Assembly (NCBI GenBank): GCA_016124585.1
Contig: WGNL01000023.1
Location: forward strand, 186,001-250,000
DNA: 64,000 nucleotides
Source of the DNA: Bacteroidota bacterium
Lineage (GTDB): Bacteria; Bacteroidota; Bacteroidia; Chitinophagales; Saprospiraceae
Reading direction: 5' to 3'
In this document: piece after piece, positions 56,403 to 64,000 of the stretch
How the letters are laid out: each line of letters starts with the position of its first letter
Numbering within the stretch: the stretch's first letter is position 1
Notes under the pieces: generated by a model
What the model was told of the DNA's origin: nothing
Database searches by the model: none
What the model saw: only the letters and a program-made list of their open reading frames with translations
Made by a program: the position numbers and the translations under genes

Positions 56403-59204
56403 ATGAAAAACATTCTTCCAGTTTTGCTACTGCTCTTTTCAATCATGGGTTTTGCGCAGCAACAGCCCAATGCACTGGCTTTGAAAATCAGGGAGCAAAA
56501 GACTCAAAAATCGGATTTTAAAAAACCATCGCTCTTCCAGTTTGCTGGGCAGAGCAAAGCAGCCAACCAGTTTGACGACTACGTTTCCAATGGCCAACTG
56601 CTCAAACTTGACCTAACACAGCTAAAATCGGTGTACCAATCGGCACCAGCTACGATGGAAATGGAACTACCCAATGGAGGCGAAGCGGCTATCATTTTGG
56701 AATTGGTGAAAACCAAACTGCTCACTGATGATTTCACTCTGGTAACCAGCATTTCCAACGGTCAACCAGTTGATTACCAGCCAGGCGTGTACTATCGTGG
56801 CATTGTGAAGGGTGATGAAAACTCCTTGGCTGCCATTAGTATTTTCGAAGACGAAATCATTGGGGTGGTCAGTACGAAAAAAGCAGGCAATATGGTGCTG
56901 GGCCGAACGGACGGAACCGCTAAGTCCGCCAATTACATTTTTTACAAGGATGAAGACCTGCTCCTTGACCACAGTTTCGAATGTGGGTCGGAGGAGACAC
57001 CAGTTGCCGAAGGCAAAGAAAGCGCTGAAAATACAGGGGGTGAAAAAGTGGAGAAATGCGTCCGGGCTTACCTTGAAGCTGACTACGACCTTGTCAGTGA
57101 AAAAGGAGGAGCAACGGCTGCCGCCAATTTTGTCACTGGTTTGTTCAACGTTGTGGCGGGCATTTATCAAAACGAAGCCATCACTGTGAACATTTCACAA
57201 ATTTTTACTTGGACCACCGCAGATCCCTATGCTACCAGTTCCACTTCTGCGGCCCTGACTTCGTTCCGGAGCTACCGGACGACCTACAACGGTGATGTGG
57301 CTTCCCTCATTTCGAGGGGTGCCCCCACCGGTGGTGGGATCGCATGGGTGGGCGCACTATGCACATCCTATGCCTATTCGTACTGCTATATTTACAGCTC
57401 TTACAACCAATTTCCGACTTACTCTTGGTCGGTCAACGTGATAGCCCACGAGATGGGGCACAACCTCGGCTCGCCGCATACCCACGCCTGCGCTTGGAAC
57501 GGCAACAACACCGCCATCGATGGCTGCGGACCAGCAGTCGGCGCTAACGAGGGCTGCTCAGGACCAATTCCATCGGCCGGCACCATGATGAGCTACTGTC
57601 ATCTCGTGAATGGTGTTGGCATCAATTTTAACCTCGGATTCGGCCCACAGCCCGGCGACAAGATCCGGAGTAAAATCACCGCCGCCAATTGTCTAACCAC
57701 CTGTGCTTCAGCCTGCCTCACCGTTAGCACGAACGGTACGAACCTGAGTTGCGCAAGCGGAAACAACGGCACGGCAACTGCCACAGCAACAGGGAGCAAT
57801 GGGCCATTTACCTATGCCTGGTCGAATGGCGGCAATACGCAGACCATCAGCAATTTAGCGGCAGGAACTTACACCGTGACTGTGTCGGCAGGCAGCAACT
57901 GTACTGGCACAGCCACTCGCATAGTAACTGCACCATCGGCCATCAGCACCAGTGCTTCCGTCACCAACACCACGAACGGCCAGAACAACGGCGCTATCAA
58001 CCTGTCTGTGAGCGGAGGCACGCCTGGCTACGCATATTTGTGGTCAAATGGGGCTACGACACAAGACCTCGCCAACATTGCCGCTGGCACCTACACCGTC
58101 ACCGTGACGGACGCCAACGGCTGTACCGCAACTCGATCCGCCACGGTGGGAACTTCCAATAGTAATCCCATCACGTTGAGTTTTGCGGTGACCAATGCCA
58201 ACAGTGGTCAAAATGACGGCGCCATCAACCTGACCGTGAGCGGTGGCACGGCACCGTTCAGTTATTTGTGGTCAAACGGGGCTACGACACAAGACCTCGT
58301 CAACATTGCCGCTGGCACCTACACCGTCACGGTGACATGCCCAACAGGTACCAAAACCGGAAGTGCAACGGTCGGCACCAACGCCCCGAATGGGTGTACC
58401 TCTGTTAACTTACCAGATGCAGAGAGTTTCGAGGGTAACCTCGGAAATTGGTCTCAAGCCACCAATGACCAGATGGACTGGACGATTGGCTCAGGCACTA
58501 CCCCCACCAACAATACGGGGCCGAATGGTGCTTCGAACGGCACTTACTATGTTTACACAGAGGCTACAGGTTATACCAATAAAATCGCCTTTTTGCTCAG
58601 CCCATGTTACAATATCGCAGGGATTAATACTTTTCAAGTAGTCTTCAACTACAATATGTATGGCTCGCAGATGGGCAATTTGTATTTTCAATTTAGCATG
58701 AACAATGGTTCAACTTGGAGTACGATTTGGACGAAGAAAAAAAACCAAGGCACCGGCTGGAAGTCATTGACGATGAACTTTACCAACAATGGTGCGAGCA
58801 GTATCCGATTCCGTTTTTATGGCAAAACTGGCAACGACCGTAGTGACATGGCTGTGGACAATTTCTCCATCGTTCAAACAGGTAACCTAACCAATGGTGA
58901 AACTGCTGATGCGAGCATTGTCCTAGATCCTTTGGTAGAAGTTTCTGAAAATGGAACTCTCCAGCTAAGTCCAAATCCTGTTGCAGATGAATTGAGTTTG
59001 ACCTTCTACTCTGAGCAGAATCAAAGTGGCAAAATCACGATCAGCGACCAAATGGGACATACATTGAAGACGGAACAAGTGGAAGTTCTTGAAGGCAATA
59101 ATCACCTCAATTTTGATGTGGCGAACCTTCCTGTTGGCTTGTACTTCCTCACTGTGGAAGATGGACAAAACCAAAGGGTAGAGCGTTTTGTTGTGTTCCA
59201 CTGA
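56403..59204 (+). CDS. Secreted M12B-type metalloprotease, T9SS type A
   Basis: A 933-residue protease with signal MKNILPVLLLLFSIMGFAQ; a TTG six bases upstream is not needed. After a propeptide-like region (LVKTKLLTDDFTLVTSISNG) the catalytic domain has HEMGHNLGSPHTH (H349-E-x-x-H-x-x-G-x-x-H) and MMSYCH, the reprolysin/M12B zinc site and Met-turn. Three SprB-like repeats (GPFTYAWSNGGNTQTISNLA, GYAYLWSNGATTQDLANIAA) and a MAM-like domain (NLGNWSQATNDQMDWTIGSG) follow. It ends in a type A sorting domain (LSPNPVADELSLTFYSEQNQ). Two SprB units share long identical DNA near 58052 and 58284. It acts outside the cell, perhaps as a digestive or adhesive protease. Confidence 0.92.
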   Translation: MKNILPVLLLLFSIMGFAQQQPNALALKIREQKTQKSDFKKPSLFQFAGQSKAANQFDDYVSNGQLLKLDLTQLKSVYQSAPATMEMELPNGGEAAIILELVKTKLLTDDFTLVTSISNGQPVDYQPGVYYRGIVKGDENSLAAISIFEDEIIGVVSTKKAGNMVLGRTDGTAKSANYIFYKDEDLLLDHSFECGSEETPVAEGKESAENTGGEKVEKCVRAYLEADYDLVSEKGGATAAANFVTGLFNVVAGIYQNEAITVNISQIFTWTTADPYATSSTSAALTSFRSYRTTYNGDVASLISRGAPTGGGIAWVGALCTSYAYSYCYIYSSYNQFPTYSWSVNVIAHEMGHNLGSPHTHACAWNGNNTAIDGCGPAVGANEGCSGPIPSAGTMMSYCHLVNGVGINFNLGFGPQPGDKIRSKITAANCLTTCASACLTVSTNGTNLSCASGNNGTATATATGSNGPFTYAWSNGGNTQTISNLAAGTYTVTVSAGSNCTGTATRIVTAPSAISTSASVTNTTNGQNNGAINLSVSGGTPGYAYLWSNGATTQDLANIAAGTYTVTVTDANGCTATRSATVGTSNSNPITLSFAVTNANSGQNDGAINLTVSGGTAPFSYLWSNGATTQDLVNIAAGTYTVTVTCPTGTKTGSATVGTNAPNGCTSVNLPDAESFEGNLGNWSQATNDQMDWTIGSGTTPTNNTGPNGASNGTYYVYTEATGYTNKIAFLLSPCYNIAGINTFQVVFNYNMYGSQMGNLYFQFSMNNGSTWSTIWTKKKNQGTGWKSLTMNFTNNGASSIRFRFYGKTGNDRSDMAVDNFSIVQTGNLTNGETADASIVLDPLVEVSENGTLQLSPNPVADELSLTFYSEQNQSGKITISDQMGHTLKTEQVEVLEGNNHLNFDVANLPVGLYFLTVEDGQNQRVERFVVFH

Positions 59205-59245
59205 AAGTAATTACTAATAAATTCAACTGTTTAAATTCTGATAGT

Positions 59246-59283
59246 CGGCGGTGCGCCAGTTGGTGCACCGCCGTATTTTTTTT
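59246..59283 (+). terminator. Strong terminator after the metalloprotease gene
   Basis: CGGCGGTGC...GCACCGCCG forms a long GC stem followed by TATTTTTTTT. Intrinsic terminator. Confidence 0.9.
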
Positions 59284-59318
59284 GCACTTGAACCAGCTTT
59301 TTTGATGAAATTTACCCC

Positions 59319-60101
59319 ATGAAAACAACCTCACCAACCATCGGTATTGTGCTTTCTGGCGGCGGCGTACGCGGTGTCTCCCACCTCGGCTTGTTGCAGG
59401 TTTTAGAAGAAATCGGCATTGAGCCAGTGGCATTTTCCGGTACCAGTGCTGGTGCGCTGGTTGGTTCGTTGCGGGCGGCAGGCCATTCCATCGGAACCAT
59501 TTTGGATTTTTTTAAGCACACGTCTATTTTCAAGATGAGCAATTTTAGCAGGCGAAAGCCTGGCTTCATCGACTCGGACAAGTTCATCCCGATTTTAAAG
59601 GAACTGCTCCCCGATGACGATTTTGATGCGCTGCAAAAAAAGCTCTACGTGACGGCAACCGACATGGTACGGGGCAGGCAACGGACTTTCTCACAAGGAC
59701 CATTAATACTCCCAGTGCTGGCATCGGCAGCGTTTCCGGTAGTGTTCACACCTGTAGAAATAGAAGGTCATTTGTACACCGATGGTGGGGCGTTAAACAA
59801 TTTCCCAGTAGAGCCGCTGACGGGCGATTGCGAGCTGATCATCGGCTCCAATGTACACCCATTCAAAGAGATGCAACTCAGTGACATCAAGAATACCTTG
59901 TCGGTGATGGAGCGACTGTTTCACCTGAGCATTCATCACCATTCCGTGCAGAAATATCATTTGTGCAACGTGGTGATTGCCCCACAAGAATTGGCGGCAT
60001 TCAACACATTTGACCGCTCACATTTTGATGAAATGTTTGAAATTGGGTACAAGGCCGCCCATGAAAAAAGAGCAGAATTGGAAGCGTTGGTTAACGGGTA
60101 A
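59319..60101 (+). CDS. Patatin-like phospholipase
   Basis: A 260-residue lipid acyl hydrolase. IVLSGGGVRGVSHLGLLQVL (oxyanion G-G-G), FSGTSAGALVGS (nucleophile Ser in G-x-S-x-G), SAAFPVVFTPVEIEGHLYTD and DGGALNNFPVEPL (catalytic D-G-G/A) are all present. No signal peptide is seen, so it is cytosolic or membrane-associated. Length fits single-domain bacterial patatins. It stands between two secreted T9SS genes with its own terminator upstream. Confidence 0.94.
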   Translation: MKTTSPTIGIVLSGGGVRGVSHLGLLQVLEEIGIEPVAFSGTSAGALVGSLRAAGHSIGTILDFFKHTSIFKMSNFSRRKPGFIDSDKFIPILKELLPDDDFDALQKKLYVTATDMVRGRQRTFSQGPLILPVLASAAFPVVFTPVEIEGHLYTDGGALNNFPVEPLTGDCELIIGSNVHPFKEMQLSDIKNTLSVMERLFHLSIHHHSVQKYHLCNVVIAPQELAAFNTFDRSHFDEMFEIGYKAAHEKRAELEALVNG

Positions 60102-60188
60102 TGAACAATTTCTCCGGCAGGGTTTTCGCAGCATTAATTGCCCGTAACATGGCCAACGGATAGTCCAGTATTTAAAATCCACACCGAT

Positions 60189-63107
60189 ATGCGCATCATT
60201 TTACCATTACTTTTGTTCGCAAACCTCCATCTCCAAGCCCAATCTTTCGGGAACGGATTCCATTTTTTCATGCCGCCAGGCGATAGTACAGCGCAGCGAT
60301 TCCTCCCCGAATTTGCGAAGCACCCCATCACCGATTTTGTGGGCATCAATCCGGACGGGCATTTCGAAGCAGGTGGAGAACATCTGAGGTTTTGGGGGGT
60401 AAACTTGTCGAGAGGTGGCTGTTTTCCGAAGAAAAGCAAAGCACCGTGGATAGCAGCCCGGATGCGTAAAATGGGTATCAACCTCGTCCGCTTTACGGAG
60501 ATGGACAACCGTTGGGGCGGCGACAATGCCTCCATTTTTTACGAAAATCCAACCACTACGCAGGTACTCAATTTTTTCACCTTGGACAAGCTGCATTATT
60601 TCCTGGCTCAATTGAAACAGCAGGGAATTTATGCCAATATCAACCTTCATGTGTCGAGGGAGTTCCTCGTTGGCGATGGAGTGCTTGATGCCGACAGTAT
60701 TCAGGACGCTGGGAAAGCTGTCACCATTTTCGACCGCCAATTAATTGCGTTACAAAAACAGTACGCCGAGCAGTTGCTCACACCTGTCAATCCATACACT
60801 GGGCTTTCGATGGCCAATGACCCTGTGGTGGCAATGGTAGAAATCACCAACGAAAACAGCCTCTACAGCTACTGGCGGGGTGACCGTTTACAACATTTCA
60901 GCCACGACCCCGGTCAACTCATGCAGCGACATTGCGACACCCTCGACCTGCGCTGGAACCAATTTTTGCAAAGTAAATATGCCAACCAAGCTGCCCTCAC
61001 TGCTGCTTGGAATGCGACGGCGAGCAATCCTGGAGCTAATCAACAATTGCTTGACAGCAATTTTGAAAACGGAAACCCAAACAGTGAATGGACGCTTGAA
61101 CTGCATGATGCCGCGGCGGCCACCCTGGATGTTGTCCAGACCAACCCTTTCGAGGGACAGGATTGTGCCCGAGTGAGTGTGACGAATGTAACTGGAACGG
61201 GCTGGCACATCCAGTTTAAACAAGAAAACTTGAGCGTTCAGGCGGGAAAAACTTACACCGTGCATTTCGCAGCAAGGGCCGACCAACCTGCTGCAATCTA
61301 TGCGTACACCATGCGCAATCTGGATCCTTGGACTTGGTACGGCAGCACTTTGGCTAACTTAACGACTCAGTGGCAAGAATTCAGCTATACTTTCGTCGCA
61401 CCAGAAGACAACTCGGATTTCGTTCGCTTTGCCTTCAGCTTTGAGAACCAACTCGGCAATTTTTATTTCGATAAAATGAGTCTGTCCGATGCTGGGGCAG
61501 CGGGTATTTTGCCTGGAGAGAACTTAGCTAGTGGCAATATCCGGCGCCTCAATTACAGTGATCGAATCAATTACACTCAGGCACGAGTGGCCGACATGAC
61601 TGCGTTTTATCTTCAGCTTCAACGAAACTATTTTAACGAAATAAAGAATTACTTAAAAAACGAAATATACATTAAGGCAAATGTCGCAGGCTCGAATTCG
61701 TTGGGCGGCCCTTCCGATGTTTTCACTCACCAAGACATGGATTACGTGGACAACCATAGTCTTTGGGATTACCCCATGTGGAGTTACGACGGCAATACCT
61801 GGAATTGGGAGGTGATGAACACCCCCATGGTTAAAAGCGATTGGTGGACGACACCCAACCAAATCTTCAGTGGCTTGGCATTGAAGGGGAAACCTTATAC
61901 CCTTAGCCAATATTATCAAGCGTATCCAAATATTTACCAAGTAGAAATGATGCCTTGGATGACGGCTTATGGGTCGTTTCACAATGTGGACGCCATCGTT
62001 TTTTATCAGTACAATGATGATTTTGATACTTGGGAAAAGGATATGCAGGAGGGCTTCTACAACATGCACCGCAACGCTACACAAATGGCGCTCTCCCCCA
62101 TGTATGCTTATGCCTACCGTCACGGGCTCATTGCGTCAGCCAACCAAACGCTGGAAATCGGATACTCAGAAGACTATCTAGTGAAACAAGTCCCACTTTC
62201 CGACAATGCTGGCCGCTGGGGTATGCACTTGCCATACAACAGCCGATTGGCATTGACCACGGACATCCGCACGGCAGGTTTCGATGGCACGGACGCACCG
62301 GATTTCAGCCAACTTCCAGCTGGGCCTGGCCTACAAGCCACTACCAACACTGGGGAAACAAGTATTGACGCAGAGAAAGGCGTTTTGGCAACCATTGCAC
62401 CAAAATTTATCGGATTGACGGGGTTTTTGAATGAAAATCTGCCACATGAAGCCGGACCGCTTCGGTTGCTCGATGCCAACGATTTTGCTGTTGTCACTTG
62501 GCTGTCGCTGACAGATGCCCCACTTGAGGAATCTGACGAAAGTGTGCTTACCGTTTCGTCCAGGGTTCAAAACATGAACATGGTTTGGAATGGAAACAGC
62601 GTGAATAACGGCTGGGGGCAACCGCCAACGGAGGTACTTCCCATCGAACTGAAGCTTGAGTTGGCTCATGAAACCGCTAATTTTCTAAAAGTTTACAAGC
62701 TCTCACCAACTGGTGCCGAGCTTGAAGATGATACTATCTGGTATTTTTCACCATCGCACCAGTTTAGCTTTAAACTTGACCAACACGACAGCCAGACACT
62801 TTGGTACGGATTGGAGTTCTCTGTTATCAATCCAAATGTAGAACGAGTGGCATTTAACAAACTTCAGCTTTCACCGAACCCGGCCAGTGAACATAGTTTC
62901 GTGGACATTTTGATGGAGAAACCGAGTCCATTAACCATTCGCCTGCTGGATGTGAACGGCATTTTTGTAAAAACCATTTATCAAAAAGACGACCCTGTAC
63001 TAACTGTCCGGGAGCATATTGAAACTGACAATTTGCCAAGCGGTGTCTATTTTGTGGAGTGCCGGGCTAACGGATGGGTACAGGTGGAAAAGTTATTGGT
63101 AGATTGA
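60189..63107 (+). CDS. Secreted GH-A clan glycoside hydrolase, T9SS type A
   Basis: A 972-residue protein starting at MRIILPLLLFANLHLQAQ; the longer frame upstream lacks a signal. The N-terminal barrel shows GGEHLRFWGVNLSRGGCFPK, RKMGINLVRFTEMDNRW, ANINLHVSREFL and VAMVEITNENSLYSYW, where the NEN glutamate fits the acid/base of a GH5-like barrel. WSYDGNTWNWEVMNTPMV and EMMPWMTAYGSFHNVDAIVF are later strands. A CBM-like insertion is near residues 295-450 (NSEWTLELHDAAAATLDVVQ). The end LQLSPNPASEHSFVDI is a type A sorting domain. Substrate is not determined; a beta-glycan is likely. Confidence 0.88.
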   Translation: MRIILPLLLFANLHLQAQSFGNGFHFFMPPGDSTAQRFLPEFAKHPITDFVGINPDGHFEAGGEHLRFWGVNLSRGGCFPKKSKAPWIAARMRKMGINLVRFTEMDNRWGGDNASIFYENPTTTQVLNFFTLDKLHYFLAQLKQQGIYANINLHVSREFLVGDGVLDADSIQDAGKAVTIFDRQLIALQKQYAEQLLTPVNPYTGLSMANDPVVAMVEITNENSLYSYWRGDRLQHFSHDPGQLMQRHCDTLDLRWNQFLQSKYANQAALTAAWNATASNPGANQQLLDSNFENGNPNSEWTLELHDAAAATLDVVQTNPFEGQDCARVSVTNVTGTGWHIQFKQENLSVQAGKTYTVHFAARADQPAAIYAYTMRNLDPWTWYGSTLANLTTQWQEFSYTFVAPEDNSDFVRFAFSFENQLGNFYFDKMSLSDAGAAGILPGENLASGNIRRLNYSDRINYTQARVADMTAFYLQLQRNYFNEIKNYLKNEIYIKANVAGSNSLGGPSDVFTHQDMDYVDNHSLWDYPMWSYDGNTWNWEVMNTPMVKSDWWTTPNQIFSGLALKGKPYTLSQYYQAYPNIYQVEMMPWMTAYGSFHNVDAIVFYQYNDDFDTWEKDMQEGFYNMHRNATQMALSPMYAYAYRHGLIASANQTLEIGYSEDYLVKQVPLSDNAGRWGMHLPYNSRLALTTDIRTAGFDGTDAPDFSQLPAGPGLQATTNTGETSIDAEKGVLATIAPKFIGLTGFLNENLPHEAGPLRLLDANDFAVVTWLSLTDAPLEESDESVLTVSSRVQNMNMVWNGNSVNNGWGQPPTEVLPIELKLELAHETANFLKVYKLSPTGAELEDDTIWYFSPSHQFSFKLDQHDSQTLWYGLEFSVINPNVERVAFNKLQLSPNPASEHSFVDILMEKPSPLTIRLLDVNGIFVKTIYQKDDPVLTVREHIETDNLPSGVYFVECRANGWVQVEKLLVD

Positions 63108-63156
63108 TCGAAAAGATTGCCAAACCGGCGGGTGGCTTATTCCACTCCAACAATTT

Positions 63157-63828
63157 TTATATCCAAGCGGGCCATTCACCAAGATTAGGTAACGGTGCCG
63201 ATACCTCCAATCGTTCTCCCGTTTTTGGGTGGTCAAAAACAAGGCGATTGGAATGCAGATGTATCATTGAAATATCAGATTTTATGGGTTTCCCGCCGTA
63301 TTTATCATCGCCAAGCACCGGGCAACCAATGGCAGACAGCTGCACCCTGATTTGATGGTAGCGTCCAGTGAGCAGCTCAATTTCCGCAAGGCATTTATCT
63401 CCTTTTTTTTGCAAAATCTTGTAGCGGAGTCGGCATTCTTGCGAAGCTTTGGTATGTGGGTTGACCACGATAGCTCGCTTCTGTAAGGCATCTTTTTTTA
63501 GCCAATGCACCAGCTCACCCTCTTCAGCCGATGGACATTTTTCCAGAATAGCCAGATAAAATTTACCGACTGTCCTTGCCTCAAACTGCGCAGCCAACGA
63601 CTTTACAGTGGCTGGAGTTTTCGCAATCAGAAGCACTCCGCTCACCGCCCGGTCAAGGCGATGCGTCAGCCCAACTACGAGTTGTTTTTTCCAAGGAAAA
63701 GTCTTTCTGAAATATTCAGCCACTTCCCGTTCCACGCTTGGGTTGCGAAACTTGTCTTTGTCAGACTGTAAGCCAGAAGGTTTGTTGATAGCAAGGAAAT
63801 AATTGTCTTCGAAAAGGATTGGTAGCAT
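63157..63828 (-). CDS. RluA-family pseudouridine synthase
   Basis: A 223-residue RNA pseudouridine synthase. The start is chosen at MLPILFEDNYFLAINKPSGL, a typical RluA opening, rather than a Met nine codons upstream. Catalytic motif LTHRLDRAVSGVLLIAKT (Asp59), then FYLAILEKCP, LLTGRYHQIRVQLSAIGCPV and LHSNRLVFDHPKTGERL are family blocks. There is no S4 domain. It is convergent with the glycoside hydrolase. The target (rRNA or tRNA position) cannot be told from sequence alone. Confidence 0.93.
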   Translation of the reverse strand: MLPILFEDNYFLAINKPSGLQSDKDKFRNPSVEREVAEYFRKTFPWKKQLVVGLTHRLDRAVSGVLLIAKTPATVKSLAAQFEARTVGKFYLAILEKCPSAEEGELVHWLKKDALQKRAIVVNPHTKASQECRLRYKILQKKGDKCLAEIELLTGRYHQIRVQLSAIGCPVLGDDKYGGKPIKSDISMIHLHSNRLVFDHPKTGERLEVSAPLPNLGEWPAWI

Positions 63829-63861
63829 AAGTATTATTGAAGCACAAAAAAACATTCCGTA

Positions 63862-64000
63862 TTACTGCGCCCTGAACCACTGTTCGCAGTATGCTTGCAC
63901 GCTATTTTCGAGCAGTTGCTTATAGTTAGAGGCAGTTTTGAAATTCTCAAAAGCATCCTGCCGTTCCTTGCGGATTCGCTTATAGACTTCAGGATGGGCT
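63862..64000 (-). CDS. 3' end of a gene truncated by the window edge
   Basis: The minus strand gives 45 residues (AHPEVYKRIRKERQDAFENF, KTASNYKQLLENSVQAYCEQ, WFRAQ) and a TAA stop, highly charged and helical like a genuine C-terminus. The start lies outside the window and no family is recognised. The distance to the RluA gene is 33 nt, so they may be co-transcribed. Confidence 0.6.
   Translation of the reverse strand, partial: AHPEVYKRIRKERQDAFENFKTASNYKQLLENSVQAYCEQWFRAQ

Noticed and set aside
1..64000. tRNA, rRNA, transposase, integrase
   Set aside because: None recognised on either strand while reading; small non-coding RNAs cannot be excluded.

Overview
The window reads as a chromosomal segment of a Bacteroidota bacterium, most likely of the Saprospiraceae/Chitinophagia side. 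The grounds are at least nine secreted proteins with type IX secretion (T9SS) sorting domains of type A or B, a PorP/SprF-family protein next to a giant adhesin, promoters of the Bacteroidota form TTG-N19/20-TAnnTTTG, and many short palindromic intergenic repeats. No rRNA, tRNA, CRISPR array or transposase gene was seen.

Layout. 0.1-6 kb: a type B T9SS protein, a GIY-YIG protein, an HxlR regulator divergent from an Old Yellow Enzyme (OYE1), and a second type B protein. 5.8-10.8 kb (accessory locus 1): a 93-aa protein, a STAND NTPase with a DUF4062-like head and 48-residue TPR units (STAND1), then a 14-unit array of 21-bp repeats, a conserved leader and a helical protein with a carboxypeptidase-regulatory-like tail (CPR1). 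11-22 kb: secreted T9SS proteins, a serine hydrolase and an unknown secreted protein. 22-28.9 kb (accessory locus 2): OYE2, a nucleoside-phosphorylase-like effector with an effector-associated-type tail, an NB-ARC/TPR protein (STAND2), and again a 21-bp array, leader and CPR2. The two loci look like diverged copies of one module. 29-35.6 kb: a SNF2 helicase followed by a fused AAA-ATPase/TOPRIM (PARIS-like) gene and a lipoprotein gene; each cargo gene is followed by an orphan copy of the helicase 3' end, as at a repeatedly used integration site. 35.9-46.2 kb: an OmpA/PD40 protein, a SprF-like protein and a 2409-aa adhesin, likely one operon. 46.5-53 kb: DNA-3-methyladenine glycosylase I and a 1962-aa glucose/sorbosone-dehydrogenase-like T9SS protein. 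53.3-55.9 kb: an ECF sigma factor with a small membrane protein and an esterase, plus a membrane protein gene and an Hsp20 gene; the sigma gene and the small membrane protein gene share a near-identical ECF-type promoter. 56.4-64 kb: a secreted M12B-type metalloprotease, a patatin, a secreted GH-A-clan glycoside hydrolase, an RluA-family pseudouridine synthase, and the 3' end of a gene running off the right edge.

How it fits together. Housekeeping and surface/secretion genes are broken up by two STAND-type conflict modules and one integration hotspot with defence cargo. The most novel-looking signals are the coupling of STAND NTPases with 21-bp arrays and CPR proteins in two copies, the serial SNF2 3'-end copies, a palindrome captured in frame just before the STAND1 P-loop, and the duplicated OYE2 3' end around a hairpin element. 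All functions are inferred from reading the sequence; no database search was run.
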